DNA of 64,000 nucleotides from Clostridia bacterium (GTDB lineage Bacteria; Bacillota; Clostridia; Oscillospirales; CAG-272): NCBI GenBank assembly GCA_017456545.1, contig JAFTJE010000019.1, positions 1 to 64,000 of the forward strand. Direction: 5' to 3'. Positions 15,946 to 24,356 of the stretch are shown piece by piece; within the stretch, counting starts at the first letter, position 1, and each line of letters starts with the position of its first letter. Position numbers and translations under genes: made by a program. The notes under the pieces were generated by a model. It saw only the letters and a list, made by a program, of their open reading frames with translations, had not been told where the DNA came from and made no database searches.

Positions 15946-17541
15946 ATGAAGAAATATAAAAACTACATCATAAATTTATTGCTTCCCGCATTTGTTTTTG
16001 GCTCTGTTACCGGTATAATTACCGCCTTGCTTGTATCACTGTATAAATTATGTGCGAAATTTGTCATTGACTGGTCGGAAAAGGGGTACCACCTTTTAGG
16101 TGAAAGGCTTTATTTCATACCCATAGTGCTTATAGCATTTTTGGGGATTGCATTGCTGTTTTCTTATATTTATAAAAAAATTCCCAATCTTAAGGGAGGA
16201 GGAATCCCCACATCAATCGGTATACTGAGAGGAATTATTACCTTTAAGTGGCTACGCAATCTTGTGGGCATATTCCTTATGTCCCTTTCATCCTTTATGA
16301 TAGGTGTTCCTCTCGGTAATGAGGGACCGTCTGTGCAGATGGGTACAGCTATTGGCAGAGGAACAGTTTATACCTTTGCTAAAAATCATAAGGCGTGGGA
16401 CAGATATTCAATGACAGGAGGAGCCTGTGCAGGCTTTTCCGTAGCCACAGGTGCACCCATTTCAGGAATTTTGTTTGCCATAGAGGAGGCACACCAGCGT
16501 ATATCTCCAACAATACTCATTGTGTCATCAGTGTCCGTAATGTTTGCAAATATTGCCTCGGAAATAATCTCTCCGCTTCTTGGGGTCAGTGTGTCTCTGT
16601 TTCCCGAGCTTACACTTGTCAAGCTGAGCTTAAGTAACATATGGATTCCTTTTCTTGTGGGTGTTACAGTCGGACTTTTTGCAGTATTATTTCTGTATTA
16701 CTATAAAGTAATAAGCTGGTTCTTTAATATAAAGCTGAAAAAATTACATCACTCCTATAAAATTTTTACAGTTTTGACCGTAACTCTTTTATTGGGTCTT
16801 GTATCCTTTGACTTTGTTTCAACAGGTCACGAGCTGATTTTGGACCTGTTTGACGGTAAGGTGGAAATATATATGCTATTTTTAGCTCTTATCGTGCGTT
16901 CAACTCTTACGCTTAGTGCAAATACAAATAAAGTAACGGGTGGTATGTTTATACCGATGCTGACCCTCGGTGCAGTATTATCATCCCTTTTGGGTGAGAT
17001 AATAGAGCATCTCTTCGGGCTTGAGCATCAGTATTATATAATAATTCTTGTCATGGGTATAGTTGCATGTATTTCATCAATGATGAAAATGCCACTTACT
17101 GCAATATTATTTGCCATTGAGGCTCTCGGCTGTTATGAAAATATATTGTATGTAGTAGTTGTTTCTGCTGTTTCCTTTATGATAACGGAAATCTTCGGTG
17201 CTAAGTCCATAAACGATACTGTCGTTGAGGACAGAGTAGAGGAGCTTAATGAGGGAAAGAATGCAAGAGTTATAGACACCTATGTCAGAGTAAGGGAAAA
17301 TGCCTTTGCAGTAGGTAAACAGATTCGTGATATTTTCTGGCCGGCAAACCTCTTTGTTCTGTCGGTTAAGCATGACGAAAGGAGAAAGGCAGAGGTTGAC
17401 GAGCATGGAGGAAAGGCTCTCCGTGAGGGAGATATACTTCATGTCCGATATTCAACATATGATGAGGCAGAGTCAAGGGCAGAGCTTATGGCCATTGTTG
17501 GAAATCAGAATTTTATGGAAAAAATTGCTGTCGAAATTTGA
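15946..17541 (+). CDS. ClC-family anion channel or antiporter with C-terminal TrkA-C domain
   Basis: The 531-residue membrane protein carries the ClC core (about 10-430) and a cytoplasmic TrkA-C/RCK-C domain (about 455-525, FVLSVKHDERRKAEVDEHGG). ClC landmarks are the filter segment KGGGIPTS (83-90), GNEGPSVQMG with the gating glutamate E126, TGAPISGILFAIEE and GGMFIPMLTLG. Retention of the gating Glu favours H+-coupled exchange. The central serine of the usual GSGIP is Gly here, so the preferred anion may not be chloride. The ATG at 15946 is chosen because GGAGGAGG lies 5 nt upstream; the longer GTG start is inside it. Only 32 bp separate it from the GH51 gene, with no terminator between. 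Confidence 0.9.
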   Translation: MKKYKNYIINLLLPAFVFGSVTGIITALLVSLYKLCAKFVIDWSEKGYHLLGERLYFIPIVLIAFLGIALLFSYIYKKIPNLKGGGIPTSIGILRGIITFKWLRNLVGIFLMSLSSFMIGVPLGNEGPSVQMGTAIGRGTVYTFAKNHKAWDRYSMTGGACAGFSVATGAPISGILFAIEEAHQRISPTILIVSSVSVMFANIASEIISPLLGVSVSLFPELTLVKLSLSNIWIPFLVGVTVGLFAVLFLYYYKVISWFFNIKLKKLHHSYKIFTVLTVTLLLGLVSFDFVSTGHELILDLFDGKVEIYMLFLALIVRSTLTLSANTNKVTGGMFIPMLTLGAVLSSLLGEIIEHLFGLEHQYYIIILVMGIVACISSMMKMPLTAILFAIEALGCYENILYVVVVSAVSFMITEIFGAKSINDTVVEDRVEELNEGKNARVIDTYVRVRENAFAVGKQIRDIFWPANLFVLSVKHDERRKAEVDEHGGKALREGDILHVRYSTYDEAESRAELMAIVGNQNFMEKIAVEI

Positions 17542-17573
17542 CAGTATTGTTAAAAAAGCTTGGAGGAGTGTCT

Positions 17574-19058
17574 ATGAAAGCTAAAATTACAGTAAACAAA
17601 GCCAAATCCGTTGGAACTATTGATGATAGAATTTACGGTTCGTTTATAGAGCATCTTGGCAGAGCAGTATATAACGGAATATATGAGCCTGCAAATGCGT
17701 GTGCCGATGATATGGGCTTCAGAGCCGATGTCATAGAGCTTGTTAAAAAGCTCAGGGTTCCGATTGTACGCTATCCCGGTGGAAATTTTGTGTCGGGATA
17801 TAACTGGGAGGACGGAATTGGAGAAAAATCTAAGCGTCCCCATAGAATGGAGCTTGCATGGCTGTCCGTTGAAACAAATGAAATAGGAGTAGACGAATTC
17901 CAGGAATGGGCAAAAAGAGCCGACACTGATGTTATGATGGCAGTAAACCTTGGTACCCGTGGACCTGATGAAGCAAGAAGCTGCCTTGAATACTGTAATT
18001 CCGATACAGATACCTATTATGCTAATCTTCGCCGTAAAAACGGCTTTGATAAGCCCTTTGGCTTTAAGGTTTGGTGCCTCGGAAATGAAATGGACGGATG
18101 GTGGCAGATATGCAGTAAAACAGCCGAGGAATACGGCAGGATAGCAACAGAAGCTGCCAAGGTTATGAAATGGGTTGACCCGACAATAGAGCTTGTAGCT
18201 TGCGGAAGCTCCGATATGGGTATGCCTACCTTTGGTGAGTGGGAGAGAACAGTTCTTGACCACACCTATGATTATATAGATTATATATCCCTCCATTGCT
18301 ATTACGGAAATAAGGCTGATAACACCCCGGATTTTCTTGCCAATGCAGAAAATATGGATAAATTTATCAGAACGGTAGCAGATATATGTGACGAGGTACA
18401 GAAAAAGAAGAATGGTACAAAGCAGATAAACCTATCCTTTGATGAGTGGAATGTATGGTACAGGACCAAGGATGAGGAAAAGACTGCAAAAAGATGGCAG
18501 ATAGCCCCCCATCTTCTTGAGGAAAAATACAATCTGGAGGATGCCCTCCTTGTCGGATGTATGCTTATGAGCTTACAGAATAACTGTGACAGGGTTAAAA
18601 TTGCCTGTCTTGCTCAGCTTGTAAATGTTATTGCTCCCATAATGACCGAAAACGGAGGAGGGGCGTGGATGCAGACCATCTTCTATCCTTATATGTATGC
18701 ATCCTTAAACGGAAGAGGAGATACCCTTTTATCCGAGGTGGAGTGCGATACCTACAAAACCACAAAGGGAGATTCCGTGCCCTACCTTTACACATCCTGT
18801 ATAGATAATAAAAACGGAGAGCTAACTGTCTTTTCGGTAAACAGATCTCTGGACAGTGATATGGAGCTTGACATCTTGCTTGAGGGCTACGGGGACTATA
18901 AGCTTATCCGACATATAGAGCTTTATTCCGATAATATAAAAGAGGAAAACGATAAGGATAATCAGCGTGTTTATCCCATATCCCGTGAAATTAGCGACAC
19001 TCCCACTGTTATTCTTAAAAAACATTCCTGGAATATGCTAACCTTCAAGAAAAAATAA
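17574..19058 (+). CDS. abfA: Alpha-L-arabinofuranosidase, glycoside hydrolase family 51
   Basis: This 494-residue intracellular enzyme removes terminal alpha-L-arabinofuranosyl residues from arabino-oligosaccharides or arabinoxylan fragments. It has the GH51 N-terminal IYGSFIEHLGR, RYPGGNFVSGYNW, the acid/base E172 in CLGNEMDG and the nucleophile E291 in LSFDEWNVWY, then a C-terminal beta domain. The size is typical. The ATG at 17574 has GGAGGAG 5 nt upstream, so the longer TTG start is rejected. It follows the ClC gene by 32 bp and is probably read from its promoter. A strong terminator follows. Confidence 0.95.
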   Translation: MKAKITVNKAKSVGTIDDRIYGSFIEHLGRAVYNGIYEPANACADDMGFRADVIELVKKLRVPIVRYPGGNFVSGYNWEDGIGEKSKRPHRMELAWLSVETNEIGVDEFQEWAKRADTDVMMAVNLGTRGPDEARSCLEYCNSDTDTYYANLRRKNGFDKPFGFKVWCLGNEMDGWWQICSKTAEEYGRIATEAAKVMKWVDPTIELVACGSSDMGMPTFGEWERTVLDHTYDYIDYISLHCYYGNKADNTPDFLANAENMDKFIRTVADICDEVQKKKNGTKQINLSFDEWNVWYRTKDEEKTAKRWQIAPHLLEEKYNLEDALLVGCMLMSLQNNCDRVKIACLAQLVNVIAPIMTENGGGAWMQTIFYPYMYASLNGRGDTLLSEVECDTYKTTKGDSVPYLYTSCIDNKNGELTVFSVNRSLDSDMELDILLEGYGDYKLIRHIELYSDNIKEENDKDNQRVYPISREISDTPTVILKKHSWNMLTFKKK

Positions 19059-19065
19059 GCATGGT

Positions 19066-19095
19066 AAAAAATCTCGGATTTATCCGAGATTTTTT
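19066..19095 (+). terminator. Terminator after GH51 gene
   Basis: The 13-bp arms (six A, TCTCGGA / TCCGAGA, six T) enclose a 4-nt loop. Confidence 0.9.
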
Positions 19096-19122
19096 ACGAT
19101 ATATTGAATTGACAAAAAATAA

Positions 19123-19151
19123 TTGACTCCAATATTCAGATGTGATATAAT
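19123..19151 (+). promoter_or_regulatory. Promoter of branching enzyme gene
   Basis: TTGACT (19123-19128), a 17-bp spacer and TATAAT (19146-19151) with extended TGA. Confidence 0.8.
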
Positions 19152-19182
19152 AATCTTATAAAATTACCGTTGGGAGGCTAAT

Positions 19183-21177
19183 ATGAAATATAAGATATTT
19201 GAATACGACCCCACGCTTTTGCCATATGAGAGAGATATAAATCAGCGTATGCTGAATTATGAGAATAAGAGGCGTGAGCTTGTAGGTGATACAGGATGCC
19301 TCCGTGATTTTGCTAACGGACACGAGTATTTCGGCTTCCACAGGGCTAACGGTGGTTGGTACTACAGAGAGTGGGCACCCTCTGCCGATGAGGTATTTAT
19401 AACCGGTGATATGAACGGCTGGGACCGTTATCAGCATAGACTCACACCCATAGGAAACGGAATATTTGAAATTTTCTTAGAAGGCGAAAATGCTTTTTAC
19501 GACGGTTGCTATGTAAAGACCATTGTCCGTAACAGTGAAAAGATGATGGAGAGGATACCTCTGTATATTCGCCGTGTTATGCAGGACCCCGATAATTTCA
19601 CATGGTGTGGAGTTATTTCCGATGAGCCACAGTATCAATGGAAGAAAAAGAAATTCATCCCTAAAAAGGAGTTGTGTATTTATGAGTGCCATATCGGTAT
19701 GGCACAGGAAAAGGAGGGCATCGGCACATATTCGGAATTCCGTGATAACATACTTCCCAGAATTAAGGACCTTGGATATAATGCAATTCAGATAATGGCG
19801 ATAATGGAGCATCCCTATTACGGTTCCTTTGGCTATCAGGTTTCCTCCTTCTTTGCAGCATCCTCAAAATACGGTACGCCAAATGAGTTAAAATCACTTA
19901 TTGATAAGGCTCACGAAATGGGAATAGCTGTGCTCCTTGATGTAGTGCATTCCCACGCCGTGAGAAATACTGCAGAGGGAATCAATGAGTTTGACGGTAC
20001 AGTATATCAGTTCTTTCACGAGGGTGAAAGGGGAGAGCATCCCACATGGGGCACAAAGCTCTTTAATTACAACAAAAATGAGGTTATCCACTTTTTACTC
20101 TCTAATCTTAAATTCTGGATGGAGGAATACCGTTTTGACGGCTTCCGTTTTGACGGTGTAACCTCTATGATTTATCATGACCACGGTCTCGGCACTGCCT
20201 TTACCGATTATTCAAAGTATTTTTCACTAAATACGGATACAGAGGCTATAACCTATCTTCATCTTGCAACCGCACTTATTAAGGAGGTAAATCCCAATGC
20301 TATAGCAATAGCCGAGGATATGTCTGCTATGCCCGGCATGTGCTTGCCTATTGATGACGGAGGCATAGGCTTTGATTACCGTCTTGCTATGGGTCTGCCC
20401 GATATGTGGATAAAGCTTTTGAAGGAGCAAAGCGATGAGAGCTGGAACATGTTTCATATCTGGCACGAGCTGACAAGCCGTCGTCCAATGGAAAAATATA
20501 TAGGCTATGTTGAATCCCATGACCAGGCTCTCGTTGGTGATAAAACGGTAATGTTCCGTCTCTGCGACAGCTATATGTATACTCATATGTCAAGGTTTAC
20601 CCAGAGTCCTGTAATTGATAGGGGTATGGCTCTTCATAAGCTCATCAGAATGGTAACTATGACACTCGGCGGAGAGGGGTATTTGAACTTTATGGGTAAT
20701 GAGTTCGGTCACCCGGAATGGATAGATTTTCCAAGAGAGGGTAACGGATGGAGCTATTTCTACTGTCGCCGTCAGTGGCATCTTACCGATGATACTAACC
20801 TCCGTTATGAATTCCTTAACAATTTCGATAGAGAAATGATACATTTCTTAACGGGTAATAAAATCTATAAAAAGAATGCAAAATGCGTTTTTATAGACGA
20901 ATATAAGCAGGTAATGATTTATGAAAGAAACGGTCTTACCTTTGTTGTGAATTTCAGTCCTGTAAACAGCTATGAGCAATATTATGTTGAGGTTCCCACT
21001 AAAGGAGATTACAGGGTTGTGTTATCAACAGATGAAAAATGCTTTGACGGATATGACAGAATATCAAAGGAATACATTTACAAGGCAGAAAAGCACCCGG
21101 ACGGAAAATGGAAGCTTCCTATCTATATGCCGTCAAGAAGTGGTCTCTGTCTTGCGAGGGTAAAGAAAAACAAATAA
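19183..21177 (+). CDS. glgB: Eukaryote-type 1,4-alpha-glucan branching enzyme (GH13_8-like)
   Basis: The 664-residue enzyme introduces alpha-1,6 branches into glycogen. It has an N-terminal carbohydrate-binding domain (about 35-140), a GH13 barrel and a C-terminal all-beta domain. Catalytic residues are D324 (FRFDGVTS), E378 (AIAEDMS) and H446-D447 (VESHDQAL). The sequence MAIMEHPYYGSFGYQVSSF, FDGVTSMIYHDHG, GGEGYLNFMGNEFGHPEW and the C-terminal YIPSR-like MPSRSGL follow animal and yeast branching enzymes (GBE1/GLC3) rather than the usual bacterial GlgB, which would have different motifs and is longer at the N-terminus. No other glycogen gene is nearby. GGGAGG lies 7 nt before the start. Confidence 0.92.
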   Translation: MKYKIFEYDPTLLPYERDINQRMLNYENKRRELVGDTGCLRDFANGHEYFGFHRANGGWYYREWAPSADEVFITGDMNGWDRYQHRLTPIGNGIFEIFLEGENAFYDGCYVKTIVRNSEKMMERIPLYIRRVMQDPDNFTWCGVISDEPQYQWKKKKFIPKKELCIYECHIGMAQEKEGIGTYSEFRDNILPRIKDLGYNAIQIMAIMEHPYYGSFGYQVSSFFAASSKYGTPNELKSLIDKAHEMGIAVLLDVVHSHAVRNTAEGINEFDGTVYQFFHEGERGEHPTWGTKLFNYNKNEVIHFLLSNLKFWMEEYRFDGFRFDGVTSMIYHDHGLGTAFTDYSKYFSLNTDTEAITYLHLATALIKEVNPNAIAIAEDMSAMPGMCLPIDDGGIGFDYRLAMGLPDMWIKLLKEQSDESWNMFHIWHELTSRRPMEKYIGYVESHDQALVGDKTVMFRLCDSYMYTHMSRFTQSPVIDRGMALHKLIRMVTMTLGGEGYLNFMGNEFGHPEWIDFPREGNGWSYFYCRRQWHLTDDTNLRYEFLNNFDREMIHFLTGNKIYKKNAKCVFIDEYKQVMIYERNGLTFVVNFSPVNSYEQYYVEVPTKGDYRVVLSTDEKCFDGYDRISKEYIYKAEKHPDGKWKLPIYMPSRSGLCLARVKKNK

Positions 21178-21180
21178 ATT

Positions 21181-21212
21181 AATCAAGCACCTGTTCGCAG
21201 GTGCTTGATTTG
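21181..21212 (+). terminator. UUCG-capped hairpin between glgB and esterase
   Basis: A perfect 13-bp stem AATCAAGCACCTG/CAGGTGCTTGATT with a UUCG loop. The following T run is only TTTG because ATT is part of the stem, so it may act as a partial terminator or as an RNA-stabilising element between the two genes. Confidence 0.65.
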
Positions 21213-21228
21213 AATAGAGAGGCAGTAT

Positions 21229-22224
21229 ATGAAATTAAATCAGCTTTTTACATCCCATATGGTACTCCCTGCAAATAGGGAAATCCGTGTTTTCGGAGAG
21301 GGAGAGGGAACTGTATCCGTGAAATTTAACGGAGTTAAGAAATCACTTGTATCCTGTGGTGATGAATGGTGCGTAGCTTTACCCGAAATGGAATACGGCG
21401 GACCCTATGAAATGGAAATAATAATGAACGGAGAAAAAACCGTTTTAGATGACATATATGTTGGCGAGGTATATATATTTGCAGGTCAATCAAATATGCA
21501 GTTTGAAATTCGTGAAAGCTCATACCCTAAAGAAAAATGGGTATCAAATAACAATATTCGTCTTTTTAACACTCTGCGTGTGGAGGAGGGAGAATACTTT
21601 TTGCCAAGCCACGGCTGGATGGTTGCAGATGCCGATACCGTGGGCTACTGGCCTGCAATTCAATACCATACCGCAACCGAGCTTTCTAAGAAAGGAATTG
21701 TAGTCGGTGCTATATCCTGCTTTCAAGGTGCATCTGTAATTGAAAGCTGGGTACCCAAAGGAACCTTTGAAAAGGCGGGCGTAAATATTCCGATTACAGA
21801 ACGCCATAGGGACCATGTAGATGAATTGTTTGGCAGGTGGAACGGTAATGGTCAGCTATACGATTTTACCTTTAAGAAAATTGCCCCCTATTCTGTAAGT
21901 GGTGTCGTTTGGTATCAGGGCGAGAGTGATACCTCTGTCTCCGAGGGCAAGGTGTATGCCACCGAGCTTTGTGAACTCATTAAGGTATGGAGAAGAGACT
22001 TATATGACGAAAATCTCCCCTTTATAGTAATACAGATAGCCGATTATGATGAAAGAAATGATGAGGGCTGGAGTTTGGTTCAAAAAGCACAGCTTGATGT
22101 TGAAAATATGCTTAACGGTGTTAAAACCGTTATCTGCCGTGACATTTGCGAGAGTAACAATATCCATCCACCGACAAAGGATGCTTTGTCAAAAAGAGTG
22201 GTGGATGCTATTTGTAATATGTAA
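21229..22224 (+). CDS. SGNH-type carbohydrate esterase (sialate O-acetylesterase-like)
   Basis: This 331-residue protein belongs to the SASA/SGNH esterases that remove O-acetyl groups from glycans. It has a short N-terminal beta domain (1-75), the nucleophile S88 in IFAGQSNMQFE, the block-III-like VVWYQGESDT (227-235) and a likely catalytic His313 in NNIHPP. There is no signal peptide, so it acts inside the cell on imported oligosaccharides. The gene is 51 bp after glgB with only the UUCG hairpin between, and no separate promoter is obvious. Acetylated xylan or mannan oligosaccharides are plausible substrates given the arabinofuranosidase and beta-mannosidase nearby, but this is inference. 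Confidence 0.85.
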   Translation: MKLNQLFTSHMVLPANREIRVFGEGEGTVSVKFNGVKKSLVSCGDEWCVALPEMEYGGPYEMEIIMNGEKTVLDDIYVGEVYIFAGQSNMQFEIRESSYPKEKWVSNNNIRLFNTLRVEEGEYFLPSHGWMVADADTVGYWPAIQYHTATELSKKGIVVGAISCFQGASVIESWVPKGTFEKAGVNIPITERHRDHVDELFGRWNGNGQLYDFTFKKIAPYSVSGVVWYQGESDTSVSEGKVYATELCELIKVWRRDLYDENLPFIVIQIADYDERNDEGWSLVQKAQLDVENMLNGVKTVICRDICESNNIHPPTKDALSKRVVDAICNM

Positions 22225-22285
22225 ATTCAATTGTTGCTTGAGTTGCTCCAGAAAATAAATTTTTGTGAAATTCAAGTGACATTTG

Positions 22286-22315
22286 CTGTATTTTGAAGTA
22301 ACACTTTGATACAAT
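22286..22315 (+). promoter_or_regulatory. Probable extended -10 promoter of repeat-containing XRE gene
   Basis: TACAAT (22310-22315) with TGA directly upstream forms an extended -10. The region 17 bp upstream (TGTATT) is a poor -35, so the promoter may depend on the extended element or an activator. Confidence 0.4.
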
Positions 22316-22351
22316 GGTGTTGCAAAATCAAATGCAGAAAGGAATAAATAT

Positions 22352-23251
22352 ATGTTCGATATGGTGAAAATCGGTAAAAGAATTGCCGAATTAAGAAAAG
22401 GAAAAAATATTACCCAAATGGAGCTTGCTGATCTTATGGGTATAAGCTTTCAGGCAGTTTCTAATTGGGAAAGAGGAAATTCTATGCCCGACATTTCCAA
22501 GCTTCCCGAGCTGTCAGAGATTTTTGGAGTAAGCATTGACGAGATAATCTGTGGAAAAACGAAGGCCGTTGAAGCCGCTGCCAAGGGTACACTTGTTGAA
22601 ATGGTAGAAAAGGAGGAAATCTCAAAGGAAGAGCTTTCATATGTAGTTCCTTTAATTAAGCCCGAGAAAGCAAAGGATAACGCTTTGGAGATTGCAAGGG
22701 CTGCTGTTTCAAAAGGTGAAATAGTAAAAGATTTTTTACCTTACATTGATGAGGATGGAGTATTTGAGCTTGCTAAAATTGCTATCGAAAACAGTGATGC
22801 GATAACAGATTTCTTACCCTATATGGATGAGGACGATGTATACAAGCTTGCTAAAATTGCTATCGAAAAGAACGAATCTGTAACAGATTTTTTGCCATAT
22901 ATGGATGAGGATGGAGTATTCGAGCTTGCTAAAATTGCTATCGAAAACAGTGATGCGATAACAGATTTCTTACCCTATATGGATGAGGACGATGTATACA
23001 AGCTTGCTAAAATCGCTATCGAAAAGGACGAGTCGGTAACGGATTTTTTACCCTATATGGATGAGGACGATGTATACAAGCTTGCTAAAATCGCTATCGA
23101 AAAGGACGAGTCGGTAACGGATTTTTTACCCTATATGGATGAGGACGATGTATACAAGCTTGCCAAAATCGCTATCGAAAAGAACGAATCTGTAACAGAT
23201 TTCTTCCCCTATATGGATGAGGACGATATTTCAAGGCTTGATGAGGAATAG
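22352..23251 (+). CDS. XRE-family regulator with seven-copy 26-residue tandem repeat
   Basis: The 299-residue protein begins with an XRE helix-turn-helix (about 5-60, QMELADLMGISFQAVSNWER). After a helical linker (70-125) it contains a tandem array of 26-residue units built on DFLPYMDEDDVYKLAKIAIE, from residue 127 to the end. Seven DFLPY/DFFPY motifs occur at exactly 26-residue spacing. Two unit types exist (GVFELAKIAIENSDAIT and DVYKLAKIAIEK.ESVT). The units look like short helical hairpins forming an acidic superhelix, perhaps for protein or ligand binding. AAGGAATAAAT precedes the start. The function and target genes are unknown. It is monocistronic. Confidence 0.85.
   Translation: MFDMVKIGKRIAELRKGKNITQMELADLMGISFQAVSNWERGNSMPDISKLPELSEIFGVSIDEIICGKTKAVEAAAKGTLVEMVEKEEISKEELSYVVPLIKPEKAKDNALEIARAAVSKGEIVKDFLPYIDEDGVFELAKIAIENSDAITDFLPYMDEDDVYKLAKIAIEKNESVTDFLPYMDEDGVFELAKIAIENSDAITDFLPYMDEDDVYKLAKIAIEKDESVTDFLPYMDEDDVYKLAKIAIEKDESVTDFLPYMDEDDVYKLAKIAIEKNESVTDFFPYMDEDDISRLDEE
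22730..23226 (+). repeat. 78-bp in-frame tandem repeat (six full copies plus partial)
   Basis: Copies begin at 22730, 22808, 22886, 22964, 23042, 23120 and 23198 (partial). The fourth and fifth copies differ by a single base, and the pair 22730-22885 is echoed by 22886-23041 as a 156-bp higher-order repeat. The period is a multiple of three, so copy-number change would keep the frame. Confidence 0.95.
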
Positions 23252-23279
23252 GTTTAACGGAAATAATTGAAACAAATCA

Positions 23280-23307
23280 AAGGGGCGGAGTAATATCCGC
23301 CTTTTTT
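23280..23307 (+). terminator. Terminator after XRE repeat gene
   Basis: The stem GGCGGA/TCCGCC extends by A/T pairs and is followed by TTTTTT. Confidence 0.85.
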
Positions 23308-23326
23308 ACGCTTTATCGGTATGATG

Positions 23327-23356
23327 TTGACATATGAGCACATTCTGTGATAGAAT
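23327..23356 (+). promoter_or_regulatory. Promoter of polysaccharide deacetylase gene
   Basis: TTGACA (23327-23332), an 18-bp spacer and TAGAAT (23351-23356) with extended TGA. Confidence 0.7.
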
Positions 23357-23389
23357 ATAGAAAATATCTTTGAGTATAAGGAGCTTATT

Positions 23390-24247
23390 ATGAGATATAA
23401 TTTCATGAGATTTCCAGAAGGAAAAACCAAGGCACTTACCTTAAGCTATGATGATGGCTGCAAGCAAGATTTACGCTTTTCCGATATAGTTACAAAATAC
23501 GGTCTGAAATGCACCTTCAATCTGACAAGCTCCGAGGCAAGAGGGGAATGTGCACTTACTGTAGATGAGGTAAAGGAGCATTTTCTGTCCCGAGGACACG
23601 AAATAGCTGTTCACGGTTATTTCCACCGTGGAGAGGGCTATATAAGACCTATTGAGGGAATTATTGATGTTCTTGACTGTCGCCGTGAGCTTGAGGAAAA
23701 ATATGACAGAATAGTGCGTGGTATGGCTTATCCGGATAGTGGCATTACCTCCTTTGCAAGTACAACCTCCTACGACAGAGTAAAATCATATCTTAAGGAT
23801 TTGGGTATTGTTTATTCCCGTACTTTGGGAGGGGATAATGACCGTTTTGCACTTCCTACCGATTGGTATGCATGGATGCCAAACGCCCATCACGATAATC
23901 CCAAGCTTAATGAATATATTGAAAAGTTTATATCAAGAGATTTGACTACCGGATATTGGTCATCAAGAGCTCCCTGGCTTTTCTATATCTGGGGACACAG
24001 CTTTGAGTTTGACCGAGAGGGAGGCTGGGAGCACGCCGAGGATTTTTGTAAAAAGCTCTCCGGCAGACCCGATGTCTGGTACGCCACAAATATAGAAATA
24101 TATGATTACATACAGGCGTACAATTCATTGATTTTCAGAGCCGATAATTCAGCAGTTTATAACCCCACTCTTTTAACAGTCTGGTTCGATATAGACGGTA
24201 CACTTTATTCTGTAGAGCCCGGGCAAACACTTAAGCTTAATAGCTAA
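23390..24247 (+). CDS. Polysaccharide deacetylase (NodB/CE4-like), cytoplasmic
   Basis: The 285-residue protein shows the NodB homology signature: LSYDDG with the catalytic and metal-binding D21-D22, and the metal ligands of the HGYFH motif (H75 and H79) in HEIAVHGYFH. The C-terminal part carries WLFYIWGHSFEF, as in the clade of deacetylase-like proteins often found in carbohydrate loci. No signal peptide or membrane anchor is visible, which is unusual for peptidoglycan deacetylases and suggests action on imported oligosaccharides. Ribosome binding site AAGGAG lies 8 nt upstream. The true substrate is unknown. Confidence 0.85.
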   Translation: MRYNFMRFPEGKTKALTLSYDDGCKQDLRFSDIVTKYGLKCTFNLTSSEARGECALTVDEVKEHFLSRGHEIAVHGYFHRGEGYIRPIEGIIDVLDCRRELEEKYDRIVRGMAYPDSGITSFASTTSYDRVKSYLKDLGIVYSRTLGGDNDRFALPTDWYAWMPNAHHDNPKLNEYIEKFISRDLTTGYWSSRAPWLFYIWGHSFEFDREGGWEHAEDFCKKLSGRPDVWYATNIEIYDYIQAYNSLIFRADNSAVYNPTLLTVWFDIDGTLYSVEPGQTLKLNS

Positions 24248-24256
24248 CGATACTGC

Positions 24257-24289
24257 AAGTGGGCTGTCCAAAAACGACAGCCCACTTTT
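24257..24289 (+). terminator. Terminator after deacetylase gene
   Basis: The 12-bp arms AAGTGGGCTGTC/GACAGCCCACTT enclose a 7-nt loop and are followed by TT. Confidence 0.85.
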
Positions 24290-24311
24290 ATGATTTTATT
24301 TAACAAAGCTA

Positions 24312-24340
24312 TTGACACAGATACCTTTTGTTGTTAAAAT
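24312..24340 (+). promoter_or_regulatory. Promoter of MFS gene, very short leader
   Basis: TTGACA (24312-24317), a 17-bp spacer and TAAAAT (24335-24340). The start codon is at 24357, so the expected leader is only about 10 nt. Confidence 0.75.
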
Positions 24341-24356
24341 TAAGCGGGGTGATGAA

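Noticed and set aside
17550..18296. 248-codon minus-strand frame opposite the arabinofuranosidase gene
   Set aside because: It is a shadow of the GH51 codons with Cys/His/Ile-rich nonsense composition.
22730..23226. CRISPR-like array
   Set aside because: The 78-bp repeats are contiguous, in frame, without unique spacers and lie inside a gene, so this is a coding tandem repeat.
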